Source: Saccharomycopsis fibuligera x Saccharomycopsis cf. fibuligera
Taxonomy: Eukaryota > Ascomycota > Saccharomycetes > Ascoideales > Saccharomycopsidaceae
NCBI GenBank assembly: GCA_001936135.1
Contig: CP012811.1
Span: 2,046,001 to 2,110,000 of the forward strand
Length of the DNA stretch: 64,000 nt
Direction: 5' to 3'
A program made the position numbers and the translations under genes. Each line of letters opens with the position of its first letter. Positions within the stretch are counted from its first letter, which is position 1. Of this stretch, positions 60,501-64,000 are shown one piece after another. Under the pieces are notes generated by a model. It worked only from the letters and a program-made list of their open reading frames with translations, did not search any database and was not told the origin of the DNA.

Positions 60501-61488
60501 TTTGTAAGAACTTATGCAAATGAAGCAAAATACCGGAACTCACAATCACCATATTTTGCTCTATTGAGCCTCTGGAAATATTGGCCAATACACATAATGC
60601 ACAAAGCTGCAAAGACATAATGTTGACTCCATCTTGCATTTGAGGTTCCACTGAAGGGTCAATTGATATGATGGCTACTAGCGGAGCTAACAAATCACAA
60701 TCAAAAATATCATTAATCACACTGATACCTTCATATGACATATTGATCAATATTTCGCATGTTTTCTGTTTTATCAAGTAATTGTGAATAAGTAAATATG
60801 GCTTGAGAGCCAGAAGCAAGTTGTATTTTTTGAAAAGAATCAAACTATCCACTTTATAAGATATCAACAATATTAACTGCAATGCATGAATTTGGGTCTT
60901 TGTGATGATGATAGTATCCTGAGGCACGTTGCTGTTGTTACTATCAGATTTGGGACTTAGGACTACGATTAACTTGGGTAATAGTTTGATGATGTCGTCC
61001 TCGAGCGCCAGCGCATTTTGATCCTTCAACAAATCTGTCAACAAACTGTAAGAATATTCTTTAACTTTGGGATGTGGAGAGGATAACAAATCTACCAACA
61101 CATAAGATATGGAAATTTGGCTGTTGTCCACGAATAACTTTTGGAATATTCGCAAGTTTTCATTTTTTATTTCAATAATTTGCCTTAATATAGACAGTTG
61201 CACCAATGCTGAGTTTGAAGGTAGGAGGTGTATCAAGTCAATACATGCTTCATTTACTTTTTGTTTTGTTTCACTATTAGTTTCTCTCTCATACGACAAA
61301 ATTATATCTTTCAATTCTGACAAGTGCTGGCTCATGGAATCTGAATGACTACTTGCGTTGGAACTATTGCTGTTGTTGTTTCCGTCTTCCTTATTGGCTG
61401 TGGATGTAGTGTTCTGTAATTGAGCCAGCGTAGGCTGAGTGGTTGTGTCTATTGTGGAAGAACTAATGGAGGGATCCGAAGTTCCCAT
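57592..61488 (-). CDS. Large armadillo-repeat-like protein (1298 aa), not identified
   Basis: After an Asn/Ser/Thr-rich first 55 residues, the protein is an alpha-solenoid with repeated helix-3 signatures typical of armadillo repeats: VLANISRGS, ISNLSRESA, LGNLAKGTE, LDNLTNNAS, LANLASGSE, LSNLSSGNP, IRNISNGG and TFANVSRFED. Two Ser/Asn-rich loops (around SPASPSLNSNNSRNGS and SPRSITSSGNISNSTS) interrupt the solenoid. ARM solenoids are protein-binding scaffolds. There is no signal peptide, and I cannot tie it to a named yeast protein. It is larger than Vac8 or importin-alpha. The start is the first ATG, 61488; the gene converges with CPA2. Confidence 0.88.
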   Translation of the reverse strand: MGTSDPSISSSTIDTTTQPTLAQLQNTTSTANKEDGNNNSNSSNASSHSDSMSQHLSELKDIILSYERETNSETKQKVNEACIDLIHLLPSNSALVQLSILRQIIEIKNENLRIFQKLFVDNSQISISYVLVDLLSSPHPKVKEYSYSLLTDLLKDQNALALEDDIIKLLPKLIVVLSPKSDSNNSNVPQDTIIITKTQIHALQLILLISYKVDSLILFKKYNLLLALKPYLLIHNYLIKQKTCEILINMSYEGISVINDIFDCDLLAPLVAIISIDPSVEPQMQDGVNIMSLQLCALCVLANISRGSIEQNMVIVSSGILLHLHKFLQSPNVKIRESSAATISNLSRESAYIMDLLVKHKYSPTIFHILEDQQEILRVKKHLIRFLGNLAKGTEKQRRIIANYKIISVLEPILVALNSEPFHSGQIDLYSSILDICLHVIVHNKYQKKYFFTENILNLLFPILTVKHANETISSKEKHLMLKKNFVKFLLMLSKNAREFNYEMLANARVMDKLILVLNDVSKVVGSPASPSLNSNNSRNGSTDTFNSYTDFGKSQSQIFDILTIIYSISVNCKQDTTQKQIIIQKFDLFKLLLKYTEYRYNFKIRYISCELLTIMFKFEKEISQLSDGNISFYQMIDIKIIEQVVNNFNRENNGAEIDLQLISLILFICLKDNNKKTLSNWFDHILKTRFLDKLISFNRSISINNSSNYPTLINIIIILYTLFKLKNRALMALIKKEQLTLILDFFKNIIGILTTKKDEASFKTTDLTVRAVKEFANISVKEKQIVLNCGMLGILTLYLYSFSSANNLKLLPLVLETFAAIAAGDELQKAILCTKYNILPLLLSIFTNNDELMNNITVKANSVLVLDNLTNNASVKIYELVYKLGLSNNLIDMLDERIFDNETKNHMISALANLASGSEYQKEEQIIQGVLMPVFDILQYLVKPNTATPISTVSESAPMLPSPRSITSSGNISNSTSTTDSKYKLNSRTVSRMLLNNILRLLSNLSSGNPKQSLQIINAGFLPLLFEIISYNDIIIIEKAARLIRNISNGGISHCKAIIANYLIIPLNSLLSNNNKLTVNSQPEPQISELDFFRLKKMLDIHVLWTFANVSRFEDSERLTTLNSGVLLSLPKLMSLKIANKDDKNLQKAIISLLNNLIMSKECVSIIVYDHSELIVFIITLLLEHTKARDAPASSPSTTDRSSASKNGKGDSGHSDNVSNDDKDDAVNDLIVLILNFMCCVSKVEDIKYRRFLVENDLLFVVNNLKSSPIVIVRALSLEISNNLKGFEGSRKKIPST

Positions 61489-62064
61489 TCTTGAAGTCTA
61501 TTTCTATTTCTATTTATGTTTCTATTATTTGTATTTGCGCTTTCGTTTATGCTTTGCTATGTTGGAAACCTGCCGAATTCTGACATCTAACTAATTAAAC
61601 ATGAACTCTAATATTGTGGACGCTCAATTGAGACAAGACCAAAATCTTTGGAATATAAACGGATTGGTAAATTTTTCTCAAATGGCTCTTCATTAACACC
61701 TTTGAAAATCCAAGAAGTAGAATACGCCAGATACTGTGAATATCGTGGATATAATACTCGTATAAATTTTAGTTAATTATTAGCCCAGCGTGAGTTAGGT
61801 GGAGTTAAAAAGAAGAAGACAATAACGACTACAACGCTAAAATCCAGTGGAACCCGAAACTGACAGTGAGGCTTTGGCGCTTCAAATCTAACGATCGACT
61901 GATCTTCGGCCGTTGCCCGAAACAAAGTTTCTTTGTCACCGTTTATGTAAGGAATCTTGCGTTATAGTGCAGAGCCCTGCGGTTCCTTAATCTGCTTGAA
62001 ATACAAAGAGCAAAGCGTAGTTTGGGATCCTAATCTTGATAGACAGTTCCTTCTATAGTTTATT
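61489..62064. other. Intergenic region upstream of the armadillo-like gene
   Basis: About 575 bp. A TATTTC-type repeat lies just upstream of the start (61498-61530). The rest is unremarkable and must hold the armadillo gene promoter and the 3' end of the right-edge gene. Confidence 0.5.
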
Positions 62065-64000
62065 TTAATTTTGTACTATCGCTAGAGATGAATTTGAAAC
62101 TATGTAAAGTAAATGGGAAAGAGAGAGGCTGGTTGCGCACGAAAGAAAGGAGCTTGGGATCCACACAGGAGAGAAGGCAGTAAGATTTTGCAATCTCGTT
62201 TTGGTTATCCTGAGCAAAAAGCAAAGGAAACAATAGTATTTTAAAAATATAAGCAAATAGGAAGAGGAAAGTGTTTTTATAATTTTTTTTTTCTTTTTTA
62301 TCTTCTTTTTATAGTTTTTTGCTGGTGAAAATTTTGCAGTAGTAGAGTTAATAGCAGCAGTAGTACCAAGGAACACCAGAATCTGGAATCTACCACCTGG
62401 ATCTGATGAATTGGTTGAATAGTCTTTTTCCACTTTATAAATTCGAGGGTCTTGTGCCATTGTAATCGCTTGTGATCCAAATGCTCTCAACAACAAGTAA
62501 CCATTAGAATAAGTATAACCAGAATTTCCCACCCAATCTGGTGGATTTCCACCATCAACAAGCAGATCGGCAACAATACCCATGTCTCTTATATTAAGCG
62601 ACTTGTCTGGATCAAGGACCAATTCTTGATAGTCATTCTTGACTTTGAAGTCGACAAAATCCAAAGCCACATTTGCAGAGATTGAGCCAATATGGACACA
62701 ATTTCCGTTGGCTTTTCGGACTGCCACATAATCATTATAACCAACGCCGGAGACCGTATCAATTCCACCATAGCTAATACTTTTATCAGCCTCGGTATTT
62801 CCAAAAGGGATAGAAACTTTTGTAGGTATTTGCACTGTCAAAAGAGCTTTCTTCCTCTTTGGTACTGGTATCTCAAAAAGCTTAGTGCCAGCACTATGCT
62901 TAACGTCAGCAACTTGCTCCACGTTGGCAGTATCACAGACATTTTCAATATCGACAGCTTCTTCAGTGTTCAAATCAATCAATGGTTTTTTTGAAACCAC
63001 CGATTTGGGAGAAGTCAACGGCGTTGCTTTTGGCTCTTCTTCCGGAGAAGTCATTTTAAGCAACGGAAGCTCAATAGCAGCTTCAACAGTAGAATTGACA
63101 GTAGTGGCAGTAGTGGCTGCACGGCTGCTATCCTTATCATCTTTATTAGAGATCTTGACACCAAGTTTCTTTGGGATAGAGTTAAAGCCTTTGGACTCAA
63201 TATCAGCACATTTTTCAAATTGTAGTATAGGCATGATACCATCAAGGTCAGAAGCCTTCTTAGTATTTTGAAAAGCATTGACTGGCTTAACTTGATCATC
63301 AACGGTAAAAATATTGTTGTTGTCTGTTATATCTTTACCTGTGTTTGTGCTTCTGTTGTCTTTCAACACATCAGTAGCATGAGAATCTTTTTGAGCTAAA
63401 ACCTTAATGTCTGGCACACTATCGTTGATTTCAAAAGCTGCTAATACTTCTTCTGTAGCCATTCTTTGTCCATCGGCAAATCTCATCAGATATGTATCAT
63501 CATCTTTTCTGTTCTCACTATCTTTTGATGGCAATAAGGATTCCAATAAAGCCTTACTGCTGTTTTTTGATTGAATAGCTGATACCGGAGACGATACGCT
63601 ATTCAAGTCAACTGGTAATGGTGATGAGGCATCTTTAACGTTATTCAAGCGGTCTAGAAAATGATCACTTCCAAAAACGGCAACACCCGGACTGGACAAT
63701 GATACCATGCTACTGGCCCGACTTCTCGATTTATCATTGTCGTTGGTTTTGTCGGGAGTGGTTTTGAAAAGGTTTTTTGACTTTTTGCGAAGTGGGCTCA
63801 TTTTGGTACAGAGATGAAAATCTTCTGGCAGCAACAATGAGCTGCTGTCATGATGATCAAAGCTTTTCATTTTAGAGTCTGAGAGTGCACTGCTACACCT
63901 TTTTTGCCTTGTACTCAGAAATAATGATGAAGAGCTCTTGTTTTCGTTACAAGTACCAGCTTTATTATCGTTATGTTCATTATCATCATTACCACCATTA
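62065..64000 (-). CDS. Partial unrecognised gene open to the right edge of the window
   Basis: The frame ends with TAA at 62065-62067 and stays open to base 64000. The ATG at 63870 is probably internal: the 43 codons upstream are in frame, stop-free and Ser/Asn-rich like the sequence after it. The N-terminal two thirds are disordered, with charged and Ser-rich patches (SPLRKKSKNLFK; SRSRASSMVSL). A conserved-looking block at about 62340-62790 (GVGYNDYVAVRKANGNCVHI; GNSGYTYSNGYLLLRAFG) looks like a beta-rich folded domain near the natural C-terminus. After it comes a run of Lys coded by A-rich sequence, then about 70 residues of aromatic/Leu/Ser composition resembling translated non-coding DNA. 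A one-base-shorter A-run at 62283-62292 would give an immediate stop, so a homopolymer error is possible. Family not recognised. Confidence 0.75.
   Translation of the reverse strand, partial: NGGNDDNEHNDNKAGTCNENKSSSSLFLSTRQKRCSSALSDSKMKSFDHHDSSSLLLPEDFHLCTKMSPLRKKSKNLFKTTPDKTNDNDKSRSRASSMVSLSSPGVAVFGSDHFLDRLNNVKDASSPLPVDLNSVSSPVSAIQSKNSSKALLESLLPSKDSENRKDDDTYLMRFADGQRMATEEVLAAFEINDSVPDIKVLAQKDSHATDVLKDNRSTNTGKDITDNNNIFTVDDQVKPVNAFQNTKKASDLDGIMPILQFEKCADIESKGFNSIPKKLGVKISNKDDKDSSRAATTATTVNSTVEAAIELPLLKMTSPEEEPKATPLTSPKSVVSKKPLIDLNTEEAVDIENVCDTANVEQVADVKHSAGTKLFEIPVPKRKKALLTVQIPTKVSIPFGNTEADKSISYGGIDTVSGVGYNDYVAVRKANGNCVHIGSISANVALDFVDFKVKNDYQELVLDPDKSLNIRDMGIVADLLVDGGNPPDWVGNSGYTYSNGYLLLRAFGSQAITMAQDPRIYKVEKDYSTNSSDPGGRFQILVFLGTTAAINSTTAKFSPAKNYKKKIKKKKKIIKTLSSSYLLIFLKYYCFLCFLLRITKTRLQNLTAFSPVWIPSSFLSCATSLSLSHLLYIVSNSSLAIVQN

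Overview
The window is nuclear DNA from a budding yeast (Saccharomycotina). The evidence is the set of single-copy yeast orthologues (CDC25, CHO2, CHS3, HCR1, AZF1, TRP5, CPA2), introns with GTATGT/GTACGT donors and TACTAAC-type branch points, AT-rich spacers full of poly(dA:dT) tracts, and very long Asn/Gln/Ser/His runs in regulatory proteins. The style (a large regulator with QH and Asp runs, no in-frame CTG found in CPA2) suggests the CUG-Ser clade, Lodderomyces/Candida group. That placement is inference; the sequence does not name the species.

Layout, left to right. At 1-2580 (-) is the N-terminal part of a CDC25-type Ras exchange factor, cut by the window edge. After a 3-kb spacer come a PDK/BCKDK-family kinase (5642-7081, +), the N-terminal methyltransferase TAE1 (7916-8665, +), the PE methyltransferase CHO2 (10235-13030, +) and an unrecognised 927-aa helical protein (13398-16181, +). 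A flavin monooxygenase (16474-18114, -) converges on the latter. From 18115 to 28527 the DNA is almost gene-free: 10.4 kb holding one credible small gene (24425-25051, +).

A run of minus-strand genes follows: chitin synthase CHS3 (28528-32073), a four-exon gene for a small basic protein (32434-33372), eIF3j/HCR1 (34779-35594), a small secreted protein (36257-36859), a giant Zn2Cys6 regulator (38458-43689), the C2H2 regulator AZF1 (45108-48587) and TRP5 (50216-52666, one intron). TRP5 is divergent from CPA2 (53583-57032, +), and the shared promoter carries two Gcn4-type TGASTCA sites. CPA2 converges on a 1298-aa armadillo-like protein (57592-61488, -). The right edge is a minus-strand gene that stays open to base 64000, so its start lies outside.

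Functional links are modest: TRP5 and CPA2 are both amino-acid biosynthetic and probably co-regulated by general amino-acid control; AZF1 and the Zn2Cys6 protein are neighbouring regulators; CHO2 and CHS3 serve membrane and wall. I found no tRNA, rRNA, transposon coding sequence, CRISPR array or long inverted repeat. The points most worth following are the 10.4-kb gene-poor block with its orphan Ser/Gln-rich gene, the hidden three-intron gene, the perfect 168-bp in-frame duplication in AZF1, a presequence-like N-terminus on CPA2, and a suspicious homopolymer near the end of the right-edge gene.
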